Shown here piece after piece: positions 17,340 to 26,447 of a stretch of DNA of 64,000 nucleotides; the stretch's first letter is position 1, and each line of letters begins with the position of its first letter. This DNA is from Serratia plymuthica (GTDB lineage: Bacteria > Pseudomonadota > Gammaproteobacteria > Enterobacterales > Enterobacteriaceae): NCBI RefSeq assembly GCF_018336935.1, contig NZ_CP068771.1:2976001-3040000 (forward strand), given 5' to 3'. Below the pieces are notes generated by a model, which was not told the origin of the DNA, searched no databases, and saw only the letters and a program-made list of their open reading frames with translations. Both the position numbers and the translations under genes were made by a program.

Positions 17340-18695
17340 TTATACCCCTGGCGTTGGCGTGGCTCTGAATGCATTTACAGCCTTGTCCATAATAACCTGT
17401 GCGTCACTTCCCGAATCAAGAACCGTATTTTTAGCCGATTCGTTTTCTATCAGTACGGTGGTCACGTCAAGCACCTTCAATTGATCGGTAGCCAGCAAAG
17501 CGCCCACCTGCGTAGCGAAACAAGAACCCGTTGCTATAGCCTGCACCTCCGATGCTTCGGTAGTGGCAACAATATGATTGTCAGAAATATAATTTCCCTG
17601 CCCCGAAGCGATACGTATTATTACCGGTGTTGCGCCTGGTGGAGTGACATACTGAGAACCTATCGTCTCAGAAATATGGTTGGCAATCACAGAGTTATTG
17701 TCACCACTGATATAGAGGATGCCATACAAATCATCCAGGCCATTGTTGTATGCCTGCATAGGAGGCCAGGGTTCACGGTCACGTAAAAAGTGATTTGCGG
17801 AAATCAAATTTTCCGAGCAGTTTCCCTGGAGCACCACCATTCCCGGGTAAAATGAATGAAATCTATTGCTGGTGACAGAGGAACGCACCACGCCAGAAAA
17901 ATGAACGCTGCTTTTACCCCGTGGGAAAATATTGTTGGCCGTAATTAAAAGCCCGCCAAAATTTTGAGCATAAATTGAGTACCCTTTATAACCGGCGCCT
18001 ATCAGATTATCGGTCACTTTTGAAGCCTGCCCCGAACCCCGTAGCTCTATGCAGTTGCCGCATTCAGCGATGAAATTATCATGAACATCCAGCGCATCCG
18101 CATTATAAATAGTCACTCCATGCTCCAAATACACCATCCCCATACCGGTAATTCGGAAGGAGTCTTGAGCACTGGCAATATAAATACCTGTTTTTCCGTT
18201 TGTGTAGCTATTTTCTGGATCGTTGTTTCCTGAACCATCATCCAAAAAATGTAAACCATCAATACAAAAGTCAGCAAACTCTACCGAGCTAATTCGAGGT
18301 GCGCCATCACGCTGAACATAAAACGCGGCTCCTGCATGTTCCTCATCGTCAGCCGCTGACGATATCCCCACCTGTATTCTGCTGCCTCCCGGCCACACTT
18401 CGTGCCAGTTTGCCAGTTCACTCTCCGGCGTATTAAAGCGAATACTTGAAGAGGTGAAACCATGACCAGAGCCCACGATTTTCAGATAGCTGATGTCAAT
18501 AACCACCTGCGTAGTAAGCGGATAGTCACCTGGCGGAATATAGATAACGGCACCTGGTTTACCGCCTTCATTTATATCAACGCCCGTTTGCCTGCTTTTA
18601 ATATCCGCGATAATGCTATTAATTACCTCGCCAATATCCTCATGCGGATTACCCACATTCCATTCTGTTACATCGTAGTAATTTTCACTCGCCAT
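17340..18695 (-). CDS. GH91 inulin fructotransferase / difructose-anhydride enzyme
   Basis: Family GH91 enzymes release difructose anhydrides (DFA I or III) from inulin by intramolecular fructosyl transfer, and some act as DFA hydrolases. The 451-residue product matches the recalled family pattern: YDVTEWNVGNP at the start, SIIADIKSRQTG, YIPPGDYPLTTQVVID, a run of right-handed beta-helix repeats, and SVTSNRFHSFYPGM. The catalytic pair is D206 and E217 (DNFIAECGNCIE), with the same 11-residue spacing as the Asp/Glu pair described for a Bacillus enzyme. There is no signal peptide, unlike secreted inulin-degrading members. With the importer 25 bp upstream, the likely substrate is an imported small fructan such as DFA; this is inference. 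Confidence 0.85.
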   Translation of the reverse strand: MASENYYDVTEWNVGNPHEDIGEVINSIIADIKSRQTGVDINEGGKPGAVIYIPPGDYPLTTQVVIDISYLKIVGSGHGFTSSSIRFNTPESELANWHEVWPGGSRIQVGISSAADDEEHAGAAFYVQRDGAPRISSVEFADFCIDGLHFLDDGSGNNDPENSYTNGKTGIYIASAQDSFRITGMGMVYLEHGVTIYNADALDVHDNFIAECGNCIELRGSGQASKVTDNLIGAGYKGYSIYAQNFGGLLITANNIFPRGKSSVHFSGVVRSSVTSNRFHSFYPGMVVLQGNCSENLISANHFLRDREPWPPMQAYNNGLDDLYGILYISGDNNSVIANHISETIGSQYVTPPGATPVIIRIASGQGNYISDNHIVATTEASEVQAIATGSCFATQVGALLATDQLKVLDVTTVLIENESAKNTVLDSGSDAQVIMDKAVNAFRATPTPGV

Positions 18696-18720
18696 TAATT
18701 AAACCTCTTATAAGATGACA

Positions 18721-20142
18721 TTAAAGGACAGGAACGTCTTTATATTCCGGTGATAAGCCCCGACCGCTCTCCAGCTCACGCTTTGCAAGATCGACTTTGA
18801 TTTTTTCGAGGAGTGCATTATTCAGCTTGAAGTAGCGCACCATAAACGCACTGATGAAATAGCTCACCATGGGCAGTAACGAGAACATCATGATAATGCC
18901 CTGAATCGTCTCCGTATTTTGTGCCGGCTTATTGGCAATATACCCGGTAAACGACAGTATCCAGGCCACGATCGCGCCGGCCACCGCCAGCCCCATTTTC
19001 AGCATAAACAGGTTGCCTGCGAAGGAGATACCGGTCAGGCGTTTGCCGAATTTCCAGTCGCCGTAGTCGTCGACGTCGGACATCATTGCCCACAGAATGG
19101 GGCCCGACTGGATTAAATGCAGAATATTGATGACGATAAACAGCGTTAACAGCGGTGTCAGCGATTTCGGGTCGACAAACCACAACGCAAAGGACAGGAT
19201 GCCGAGAATGATGTTGATAATGCGGAACAATTTTATTTTATCGAAGCGATCGGTGAGCGGCTTGGCAATCACGCTGCCCAGCATATTGCTGGCGACGCCG
19301 AGCGCCATAAAAAAGGTGATAAATCCTACGGAGGCCTGCATGACGTAGGTGGCGTAATAGATAGTGACAGCTCCGCGAATAAAGGCCGGAAAGACGTTCA
19401 GGAAGGTAATCGAAATCATCAGTAGCCATTGGTCATTTTTGGCGATGTCTTTCAGATCCCGCATTAAGCTGTCGTTGGCTTTAATCGAAACGACACGTTC
19501 CTTGATACTGGAAAAACAGAACAGGAACATTAAGGTCGCGGCGCCGCCCATGACCATCATCGTCATCTGGAAACCGGAAGCCCGGTCGCCATTACCCAGC
19601 CAGTCGGTCAGGGGCAGGATGGAAGAAGAGACGATAAGCGTCGCCAGGCCATTCAGGAAGAAACGCCATGACAGACAACCCATGCGTTCTTTCTGGTTCA
19701 AGGTAATGACGCCCGCTACCGAGCAATAGGGAATATTGATCGCCGTATAGATCAGCGACATCACCAGATAGGTTACCCATGCATAAATGATTTTCCCGTT
19801 CATGCTCAGGTCCGGTGTGGTGAACATCACAACCGCCCCCAGACCAAACGGCAGCGCCATCCACAACAGCCAGGGCCGAAACTTACCCCAGCGGCTTTTG
19901 GTGCGATCGCAAATAGCGCCCATGACCGGATCGCTAAAGGCGTCAAAAATGCGGATAACCAGAAATAATGTGCCCACAATCCCGGGATCCAGGCCATACA
20001 CATCGGTATAAAACCATGTCAGGTACAGCGCCAACACGCTCCAAATCATGCAGGATCCGGCATCCCCCATGCCGTACCCCACCTTTTCTTTCAGGCTCAG
20101 CTTTTCGTAAGCGCTTTGCTTTTCTATTGCGGTAGCAGACAT
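18721..20142 (-). CDS. GPH-family sugar:cation symporter
   Basis: Glycoside-pentoside-hexuronide carriers (MelB, LacS and XynB type) import oligosaccharides with Na+ or H+. The 473 residues have twelve predicted helices and the family hallmarks: GYGMGDAGSCMIW in helix 1, RIFDAFSDPVMGAICDRTKSRWGKFRPWLL in the first cytoplasmic loop, and DVDDYGDWKFGKR later. AGGTGGG precedes the ATG. It lies between the LacI regulator and the GH91 gene on one strand, so it probably imports the GH91 substrate. Confidence 0.88.
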   Translation of the reverse strand: MSATAIEKQSAYEKLSLKEKVGYGMGDAGSCMIWSVLALYLTWFYTDVYGLDPGIVGTLFLVIRIFDAFSDPVMGAICDRTKSRWGKFRPWLLWMALPFGLGAVVMFTTPDLSMNGKIIYAWVTYLVMSLIYTAINIPYCSVAGVITLNQKERMGCLSWRFFLNGLATLIVSSSILPLTDWLGNGDRASGFQMTMMVMGGAATLMFLFCFSSIKERVVSIKANDSLMRDLKDIAKNDQWLLMISITFLNVFPAFIRGAVTIYYATYVMQASVGFITFFMALGVASNMLGSVIAKPLTDRFDKIKLFRIINIILGILSFALWFVDPKSLTPLLTLFIVINILHLIQSGPILWAMMSDVDDYGDWKFGKRLTGISFAGNLFMLKMGLAVAGAIVAWILSFTGYIANKPAQNTETIQGIIMMFSLLPMVSYFISAFMVRYFKLNNALLEKIKVDLAKRELESGRGLSPEYKDVPVL

Positions 20143-20278
20143 AAACCCACCTCTATTGCGCAGTCATGAATACAAAGCACGGGCCCTGTTCCAGCCATCA
20201 ACGCCAGCGCTTTCATCGTTTTTTGTTAAAAGAAATCCCTGGCGCAAACCGTTGCACCTTGGCTAAACCTGAATCGAA
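20143..20278. promoter_or_regulatory. lacI-transporter gap with possible operator
   Basis: The 136 bp between the regulator and the importer probably carries the promoter of the importer-GH91 operon. GCAAACCGTTGC (20244-20255) has GCAA/TTGC arms around AACCGTT and is the best operator-like string for a LacI-type repressor, but the symmetry is weak. Confidence 0.35.
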
Positions 20279-21289
20279 TTACAGGGTCGTGATGTGAATA
20301 TTAACGCTGCTCTCGCGTATAATTAACCGGGAGACAATTTCATGCATTTCGATACTTTCCTGCCGAACTTGATTTTTCACCATCTGAAAGGCCAGGTGAG
20401 CAATTTCGCTTATCGGTTGCGCGATGCTGGTGATCTTTTTTGTTTGCGCCAATAAGGTGTTGTCGAAACTGGCGATGGAAATATTCTGAGGTACCGCAAC
20501 GCCTTTTTCTTTTAACCCATCAATAATATAACTGGCGGCGACATCGTTATAGACTAACAGGCAAGAACAGGTTTTATGCTGCTTCGTTAATTTTTCGATG
20601 ATGACATCAAGCATATTTATATGGCCTGATATTTTTTCTCCCACGCCTTTGGTTATCCAGAACTGGTTCTCTTTGGCGAGAGCCAGACCATGGCTGCTGA
20701 TTTTTTTACTGTAGGAGGACACCTTTCTATTATCGACACCTTCCTGAGCAACAAAACCAAATGAGGTATGCCCCGTTTGCATGAAATGTTCCGCAATGCT
20801 TTCCGCACCTTTACCCTGGTTAATGGATACGGAGTTAAAAAAACGGGAAACCTGCGTTACGACTGCCACCGGAATGTTGGTGATCGTTAACCACTCGGAA
20901 AGTTCAGCCTCCGCTTCTGTCGGTACCCACAGCAGGCTGTCGATCCCCATGCCGACCAGGGTATGGATAATGTGTTTATCCTGCTGCGGTTGATTCTGAT
21001 GTGTTTTAACGATAACCGATTTACCAATGTATCTGGCCTCTTCTTCAAATGTCGCCAGCAGCTCACAGAAGTGAGGATTAACCAGGTTCGGCAATACCAC
21101 GCCAATCAACCCGGAACATTTGCCGCTAAGTTGGAAAGCGCTCTTGCTCGGCACATAACAAAGATAATCCATCGCATCACGCACCGCCTTGCGCGTTTCC
21201 GCAACGACGCTGGGGTGGTTATTTAAAACTCGCGATACGGTGGCGGTAGAGACCCCGGCTTTTTTTGCTACGTCTTTAATGGATGCCAT
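20279..21289 (-). CDS. LacI-family transcriptional regulator
   Basis: A 336-residue repressor with the LacI helix-turn-helix and hinge helix at the N-terminus (MASIKDVAKKAGVSTATVSR, then VLNNHPSVV) and a periplasmic-binding-protein-like effector domain (LIGVVLPNLVNPHF, ISIASFDNTLLAQ). It sits directly upstream of and co-oriented with the GPH importer and GH91 gene, so it most likely senses the imported fructo-oligosaccharide or DFA. The C-terminal domain is AT-richer than the neighbours. Confidence 0.9.
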   Translation of the reverse strand: MASIKDVAKKAGVSTATVSRVLNNHPSVVAETRKAVRDAMDYLCYVPSKSAFQLSGKCSGLIGVVLPNLVNPHFCELLATFEEEARYIGKSVIVKTHQNQPQQDKHIIHTLVGMGIDSLLWVPTEAEAELSEWLTITNIPVAVVTQVSRFFNSVSINQGKGAESIAEHFMQTGHTSFGFVAQEGVDNRKVSSYSKKISSHGLALAKENQFWITKGVGEKISGHINMLDVIIEKLTKQHKTCSCLLVYNDVAASYIIDGLKEKGVAVPQNISIASFDNTLLAQTKKITSIAQPISEIAHLAFQMVKNQVRQESIEMHEIVSRLIIRESSVNIHITTL

Positions 21290-21572
21290 GATGATTAATG
21301 CGTCTCCCTAACAATGGAACTCACTATAAAGTGTGACGGGAGTTGAAAATGCAAGCCAGTTCACATGTCGTTGTGTTACATCAAACCACGGTTTGCGCTC
21401 TCACTTTTATCTACCGCACTGCCGGACATATTCGCCCCGGCGCCGCACAGGCAGAACCGACGACGGTTCTGCTGCGTATGAGTGCGCTTATTTTGCGTTT
21501 AATGGCATGATGCGGCAGGACGAACCTGAAGATGCGAATAAGCAAAAGAGGTTGGCGGAGAGGGTGAGCCAT

Positions 21573-22358
21573 TCAACTTTTCCTCTTAATCTCCTCTCGA
21601 ATCAAACGCGAAAAATCCTCATTGATCACGGCATTGTCCGGCCTGTCGATGAGGCATCGTTTTTTCAACCGTTCGAAAGGCAGGCTATTATCCAATAAGC
21701 CAAGCTCATAGATATATTGATCGGCATAGCCGCTGACCAATACTTTCCAGTTATAACGAATGTCGGCAGAAACCGCAGTAGCATGATGCAAAATATTGCT
21801 CGTGCAGTTATTAAACAGTGTGTGATAAAACTCGGGTTGGCGGTTCAATTGATCGATGCGTTGCAGATAGCCCAGAAAAAGAGCCTGGGCCGTGTCCGGC
21901 GAAATCTGAAGGGGATAAAGATAAACCCGCTCTTTGCGGACATCGGTTCTGACGCCAATCAAGTCCCGTTCATCGGCAAGCACATAGGTCAACATGTAAT
22001 GTTTAAAAAAGCCGCGCCAGGTCGAATATCGCTGGTCGCGGCTACGCCGAGTTTCTATCGAGACCGCCAAATGGCGGCCATCGTCGAAACCGAAGCTCAA
22101 AAACAAATGCGCAATAGCCTTGCCCGACCAATAGGAGGAGACCACATCTACCGTTTTTAACTGGCCAATAGCAATATCTGCATCGTACCAATCGGGCACA
22201 TAGTCGTCGCGGGTAGGTTGATATCTGAAGTTGCGAATATTGCGCAGTACTATTTTTCCCCGCTCTCTCCATTCCACCTGCGGTAGCCTGGCGTATTCCA
22301 ATATCCAGTCTTGTTCGTTGCTTGCCGTTGGTGAGGTCAACCACGAAAACATGGCCAT
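21573..22358 (-). CDS. DUF4105 domain protein
   Basis: The 261-residue protein matches the DUF4105 pattern: an aromatic start (DWILEYARLPQVEW), NIRNFRYQP, WYDADIAIGQLKTVDVV, AHLFLSFGFDDGRHLAVSIETR, ADERDLIGVRT and the late YHTLFNNCTSN. The invariant His and Asn-Cys pair suggest a papain/NlpC-like fold with hydrolase potential. No signal peptide is evident, although DUF4105 domains are usually periplasmic or membrane-linked. It starts 5 bp after the DUF308 fusion gene, so the two form an operon and probably act together. The function is unknown. Confidence 0.8.
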   Translation of the reverse strand: MAMFSWLTSPTASNEQDWILEYARLPQVEWRERGKIVLRNIRNFRYQPTRDDYVPDWYDADIAIGQLKTVDVVSSYWSGKAIAHLFLSFGFDDGRHLAVSIETRRSRDQRYSTWRGFFKHYMLTYVLADERDLIGVRTDVRKERVYLYPLQISPDTAQALFLGYLQRIDQLNRQPEFYHTLFNNCTSNILHHATAVSADIRYNWKVLVSGYADQYIYELGLLDNSLPFERLKKRCLIDRPDNAVINEDFSRLIREEIKRKS

Positions 22359-22363
22359 AATGG

Positions 22364-23773
22364 CTACTTGCCTTTGTCATTTGAGGGTTCGCTGCTGGCG
22401 GTTGACGTTACCGTACCCTGCGCTTTTTCATCGCGCCATTGCTTGCGCAAAGAAAACATTTTCTTTAGGGCACGGCGAATGGTGGTTATCCAGCCGGCTG
22501 GCCGGGGATCCGCCAGCATGCTTAATGCACGTGCGTAGTCGAGCGTCAGCCCTGGTGTCCAGGCCATCGTTTTTGCGCGTTTGCGTATTTGCACCGCCAC
22601 CCATAACTCCGGCGTCGTGAGAATTTTACTTAACGCCCACCAATGCCCACGCTGCCCCCATATCTTGCCCACCACGCCTTCCAGTGCCGCCTCCAGCCCT
22701 CGCGCCACACTGCTTGAGCAGTTACGATGCGTAAGGTTATAGGTGTTGTCTGCCTGGTAAACCTCCCAGAATCGCTTCAAACGTTCGGCATCGTAGTTCC
22801 TGATCCGCACCCGTACGGTTGACGGGCACCATTTACCGGATTCAGTCGCATAATCCGGTTGAAATTGCCCTTCGACATTATTGTCTGCCGTTGCCCGCAG
22901 CAAGCGGGTAAATTGATCGGGCGACCGATCAATATCGACTGCCGGATACAGGCTGATATAGACGCCCTCCGGAGATTCCAGCGCAGCATGGCCGGTGGAA
23001 ATCACCCCATTTTTATCCACCGCAGCAATATAACGATTAATGACAGGATGAGGCACGACTGCGCTCTTCGAGGATCCCACGGGGGTCCAGACATGTATGG
23101 TCAGTGCAGGTTCATCCGCAGCCGGGGGGCCGTCCCATTCAGTGACCAACGGCGTCGTTTCTGCGCTGCTGGCTTCCTCCGCCGCCGTATTGCCCAAAAC
23201 CGCGGGATTGACCTCCAGTTTTTTGACGCGCATCGCCAGCATCACCATATTCCACCCGCCAAATATCAATCCCAGACCTAAACAATAAGGTACAGTGCCG
23301 ACATAATGAGTCGGATAGGGTTGAAAGAAGAAAATGGCTAACATGACTTCTATTACACCGCCGGCGACCACAAACCTCCAGTTTTTATAGCGTACCACGC
23401 CGGCCGAGACGATTTGCAATAACCCGTCGGCCAAAAACAAAATGCCAAAAATCATCGATAAAATGAAATGACCATGATGATGCCCGCTCAAGATCAATAA
23501 CGCGGCCAGTGAAAATGCCCCTCCTTTTACGTAACGCAAGGTACGTTGCCCACCGATGCCGGTATGCGCGACCATCAACGTTGCCAGGCCTTCGACCAAC
23601 AAGAGAAAAGCAAAAGGATCCAAGGGGAAATAAAGCGCGTTATCCAACGCATCGATGAAGACGATTAAGCCGGCCAACACACCTAACCCACCGGCAATCA
23701 TCAACCCTCGCCAGCGGTTACGCAAATAATCCACCCCCAGTAAAATCATGACCAACTGCACCATGCCTATCAC
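22364..23773 (-). CDS. DUF308 (HdeD-like) membrane protein fused to a H/NC soluble domain
   Basis: The first 185 or so of 469 residues form about six membrane helices of the HdeD/DUF308 type (GGLGVLAGLIVFIDAL, ILSMIFGILFLADGLLQIVSAG, GGVIEVMLAIFFFQPYP). After a Thr/Ala/Pro linker, a soluble domain shows GHAALES (H262) and HRNCSSSVARG (N351-C352), the same His plus Asn-Cys layout as DUF4105, and so a likely papain-like fold. The last 100 residues are basic. With the adjacent DUF4105 gene this looks like a two-component envelope hydrolase or acyl-transfer unit; the role is unknown. Confidence 0.72.
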   Translation of the reverse strand: MIGMVQLVMILLGVDYLRNRWRGLMIAGGLGVLAGLIVFIDALDNALYFPLDPFAFLLLVEGLATLMVAHTGIGGQRTLRYVKGGAFSLAALLILSGHHHGHFILSMIFGILFLADGLLQIVSAGVVRYKNWRFVVAGGVIEVMLAIFFFQPYPTHYVGTVPYCLGLGLIFGGWNMVMLAMRVKKLEVNPAVLGNTAAEEASSAETTPLVTEWDGPPAADEPALTIHVWTPVGSSKSAVVPHPVINRYIAAVDKNGVISTGHAALESPEGVYISLYPAVDIDRSPDQFTRLLRATADNNVEGQFQPDYATESGKWCPSTVRVRIRNYDAERLKRFWEVYQADNTYNLTHRNCSSSVARGLEAALEGVVGKIWGQRGHWWALSKILTTPELWVAVQIRKRAKTMAWTPGLTLDYARALSMLADPRPAGWITTIRRALKKMFSLRKQWRDEKAQGTVTSTASSEPSNDKGK

Positions 23774-24265
23774 CTCTACCCATAGTTTTTAATTATAAGA
23801 TAGCTAGCAACCTACCAACGAGCCCTGGAGTCAACCATCTCAACAGTCCCCTTGAGTTCGAGAGATCCGTGGAGGTTTTTAATTCCATTAAACCTAGCAG
23901 ATGATTTATGAATGTGCTGTCGTATGCGTTCGCTTCAGATAAAACCGAAGATTGGATTGCATAACCAATTGAAAATCAATTACAAACCTCATCATGGATT
24001 GAACATCTAAATACAATACGCTTTTTTAAGGCTTCCGCAGGTAACGTCGGCCTGCAACCCGGCCCAGAATATGCTGCCGCCTTCCCTTTCGCCCTTTAAT
24101 TTCCGATAGATTTTTCCTCCCCCACCGCGTCGCAAGAAGAACTGGCTCGCTCATCACAAAAATAACATTTTAATGATAATTATCAATGCATTAAAAAACA
24201 TTCGCTTCAATTAACCAGCATAATCTATAATCATACTCATCTTTTATTAAGCCAGAGATATTCAT
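23774..24265. promoter_or_regulatory. Intergenic region with a Fur-like box
   Basis: About 490 bp between divergent genes. No gene is supported. The end near 24140-24265 is AT-rich and carries a Fur-type palindrome. Confidence 0.5.
24170..24189 (+). promoter_or_regulatory. Fur-like box
   Basis: TTAATGATAATTATCAATGC contains the perfect palindrome TGATAATTATCA and the TAATGATAAT core of the Fur consensus. It lies about 80 bp upstream of the small exported protein gene, suggesting repression by Fe2+-Fur. Confidence 0.5.
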
Positions 24266-24658
24266 ATGAATAAAAGCGCATTGACATTAACCCTGTCATT
24301 ATTTTTCATGGCGAAAATGGCAATATCCTCTCAAGATTGCGGGGCTTTAAAGAAAGACATCAATACCGAAAATATGGGCTTCTATCGAGAATTGGTGCAA
24401 AAATCGCTCACCACAAAAATAAAAGCAAACACAATAGAAGTATCTCAGGTGTTGGCCGACGACGGATGGCTTGCCATTTATGCCGCAACAGAAATCTCCG
24501 ATCCAGGCATATTTTTCTTTAAAAACAATAAATTTATCGATGTTTGGGGTGGCGATGTCTCGCCAGAAGAAAAAGGCACTGTATTAAAATGGACACGAGA
24601 AATTCATGTTCCCGATAAATTAACGCAATGTTTTTTCGATTCCATTGTTATTCGATAA
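24266..24658 (+). CDS. Small exported protein of unknown function
   Basis: A 130-residue protein with a signal peptide (MNKSALTLTLSLFFMAKMA, cleavage near ISS-QDCG) and two cysteines (in QDCGAL and TQCFFD) that could form a periplasmic disulfide. Codon use is AT-rich compared with its surroundings. I recognise no family. The Fur-like box upstream suggests expression under iron limitation. It appears monocistronic. Confidence 0.7.
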   Translation: MNKSALTLTLSLFFMAKMAISSQDCGALKKDINTENMGFYRELVQKSLTTKIKANTIEVSQVLADDGWLAIYAATEISDPGIFFFKNNKFIDVWGGDVSPEEKGTVLKWTREIHVPDKLTQCFFDSIVIR

Positions 24659-24813
24659 ATAATTGTTATTCGATAAACATAAGTACGTAGCACCGCCATC
24701 AAAAAATAAAATAAAGCCACGTTTCATCATCAGAATGACTGCCCGGATGGCCAAAGATGTCTCTTCAACGCCAATCTTACCCGCGCAACACTCTTGGCGG
24801 GTTCACCCCGCCC

Positions 24814-25236
24814 TCACACCGCAGCATAGACAATAAAGGTGACCACGCCGAAGATCTCCAGCGCGTCTTCGTCACCGAAGACGATCGGCGGATAGGCCGG
24901 GTTCATCGGCAACAGCCGCAGATCGGGATGGCGCTGCAGCTTCTTCACCGTGAACTCGCCGTCGATGGCGGCGATGACAATGTTACCGTGCTCCGCCCGC
25001 AGTGAACTGTCGACGATCAGCAGATCGCCATCTTTGATGTTGCCGTCGACCATCGAATCGCCGCTGGCACGCACAAAGTAAGTGGCGTTGGGGTGCCGCA
25101 CCAGCAGTTTGCCGATATCCAGCCGGGCCTCCACATAATCCTGCGCCGGAGAAGGGAAACCGCAAGCCACGGGATCGGCAAACAGCGGCAATGCCGGCGT
25201 GGTTTTATTGTCTTCGGAAGGGGAAATGAGCAACAT
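24814..25236 (-). CDS. umuD: DNA polymerase V accessory subunit UmuD
   Basis: UmuD is a LexA-like protein that self-cleaves with RecA to UmuD', the partner of UmuC. I place the start at 25236 ([10 protein letters not shown]) after CAGGG, giving 140 residues. The cleavage site is the [10 protein letters not shown] segment (Cys-Gly). The catalytic serine is in [16 protein letters not shown] and the lysine in GEFTVKKLQ, as in family S24. The tail [13 protein letters not shown] is typical. It stands alone here, separated from umuC by 13 kb, with its own LexA box. Confidence 0.94.
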   Translation of the reverse strand: MLLISPSEDNKTTPALPLFADPVACGFPSPAQDYVEARLDIGKLLVRHPNATYFVRASGDSMVDGNIKDGDLLIVDSSLRAEHGNIVIAAIDGEFTVKKLQRHPDLRLLPMNPAYPPIVFGDEDALEIFGVVTFIVYAAV

Positions 25237-25255
25237 AATGAACAACCCTGATTAA

Positions 25256-25271
25256 CTGTGTTTTTATACAG
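25256..25271 (-). promoter_or_regulatory. LexA (SOS) box upstream of umuD
   Basis: CTGTGTTTTTATACAG (plus-strand reading) matches CTGT-N8-ACAG and begins 20 bp before the umuD ATG, so LexA would cover the promoter. It is less symmetric than the umuC box. Confidence 0.85.
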
Positions 25272-25773
25272 TATCGCAAAGGATTTATCGCGTTCAAGTG
25301 GTTTAGCTGAGGATCCCGGGAACCGGTTGATGCCGTGGGAAATTTAGCTGCCCGGGCTGGCAGACGGCCGATCTGCATTTTCACCCTCAGGCATAAGTAA
25401 ACACCTTTACTGCAAGAGTCTGTCATAGCTATAATGGTATGATTTTTCACGAAAAAATGATCAATTTATTCTCGATTCGCCTATCATTTCAGCCGGTCTG
25501 CTTACCGATGAGCAGATCTTCGCACTGATATGATCGCTCTGTGTTCATCGTCTAAACTACAAGTCTTTATCTTTTTCATTGAGGTTTACCCCCCAGCCTG
25601 AATGGCCTGCGGGCGCAGAGCAGCCTGATTATCCCCCGCCATGTCTTCATTTTGACATCCGGATCGGGTTAATTAGGGGGGTAGCATAATCGCATTTGCC
25701 GGCCGAAGAACGGGCCGGCTGCGTGAGGTCCCTTTACATGCCCGGTTTCAGGGCGTAATTGCAGAGGCAAACT
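25272..25773. promoter_or_regulatory. Upstream region of the FixJ-type regulator
   Basis: About 500 bp without a gene. TACCCCCC (25587-25594) and its exact inverse GGGGGGTA (25676-25683) lie 89 bp apart and could be paired activator sites. TTGACA occurs at 25652-25657 but no good -10 follows at 17 bp. Confidence 0.4.
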
Positions 25774-26394
25774 ATGGAACATGTCGTTTATGTCGTCGAT
25801 GATGACCATTCGGTCAGGCAATCTATTGTCAGGCTGTTACACTCTGCCGGCTACAGTGCCGTTGATTTTGACTGCGCAGAGGCCTTTCTTTCACACGCCT
25901 TTCCCGCCATACCCGGCTGTATCATTCTTGATATGCGCATGCCGAGCGGAGATGGTTTTGCGGTAACCGATGCGCTGAAAGCGAACGGCCGGGAAATGCC
26001 GGTGATCTTCCTTACCGGCTACGGCACCATTCCGCTGTCGGTGCAGGCGATGAAAGCCGGTGCGCATGAGTTTTTGACCAAACCCGTCGCTTCCGACGAT
26101 CTGCTGAAGGCGGTAGAGGAAGCCCTCAGTCTGGCAACGGAGAATTCAGATCAGCTGCGTGAGCATTACGAACTGAAACAGCGGCACCTCACGCTGACGC
26201 CGCGCGAACAGGAAGTGCTGGAGCTGACGATTAAGGGCTTGATGAATAAACAGATTGCCGCAGAACTGGGCGTCAGTGAAATTACGGTCAAGGTACATCG
26301 TCGCCGGGTGATGGATAAAATGCAGGTGCGTTCTCTTGCGGATTTGGTGCGTCATGCCGAGCGCTTGAATCTCAGCAAGTCCAAAGCATCCTGA
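25774..26394 (+). CDS. FixJ/NarL-type response regulator (receiver + LuxR HTH)
   Basis: A 206-residue two-component output protein. The receiver (residues 1-120) has the acidic pocket VVDDDHSVRQS, the phospho-acceptor Asp in IILDMRMPSGDG, the conserved Thr in FLTGYG and Lys in FLTKPV. The C-terminal LuxR-type helix-turn-helix runs LTPREQEVLELTIKGLMNKQ to EITVKVHRRRVMDKM. I chose ATG 25774, preceded by AGAGG. No kinase is adjacent. The closest candidate is the giant GAF/PAS histidine kinase 7 kb to the right, at the other end of the cluster. A strong hairpin terminator follows. Confidence 0.9.
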   Translation: MEHVVYVVDDDHSVRQSIVRLLHSAGYSAVDFDCAEAFLSHAFPAIPGCIILDMRMPSGDGFAVTDALKANGREMPVIFLTGYGTIPLSVQAMKAGAHEFLTKPVASDDLLKAVEEALSLATENSDQLREHYELKQRHLTLTPREQEVLELTIKGLMNKQIAAELGVSEITVKVHRRRVMDKMQVRSLADLVRHAERLNLSKSKAS

Positions 26395-26400
26395 CAAATC

Positions 26401-26444
26401 GGCTCATGTGCAGGCATACAGCGCTCCCTGCACATGAGCCATTT
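26401..26444. terminator. Bidirectional terminator hairpin
   Basis: GGCTCATGTGCAG (26401-26413) pairs perfectly with CTGCACATGAGCC (26428-26440), followed by ATTTT on the plus strand. It lies between the convergent response regulator and hydrolase genes. Confidence 0.75.
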
Positions 26445-26447
26445 TGC

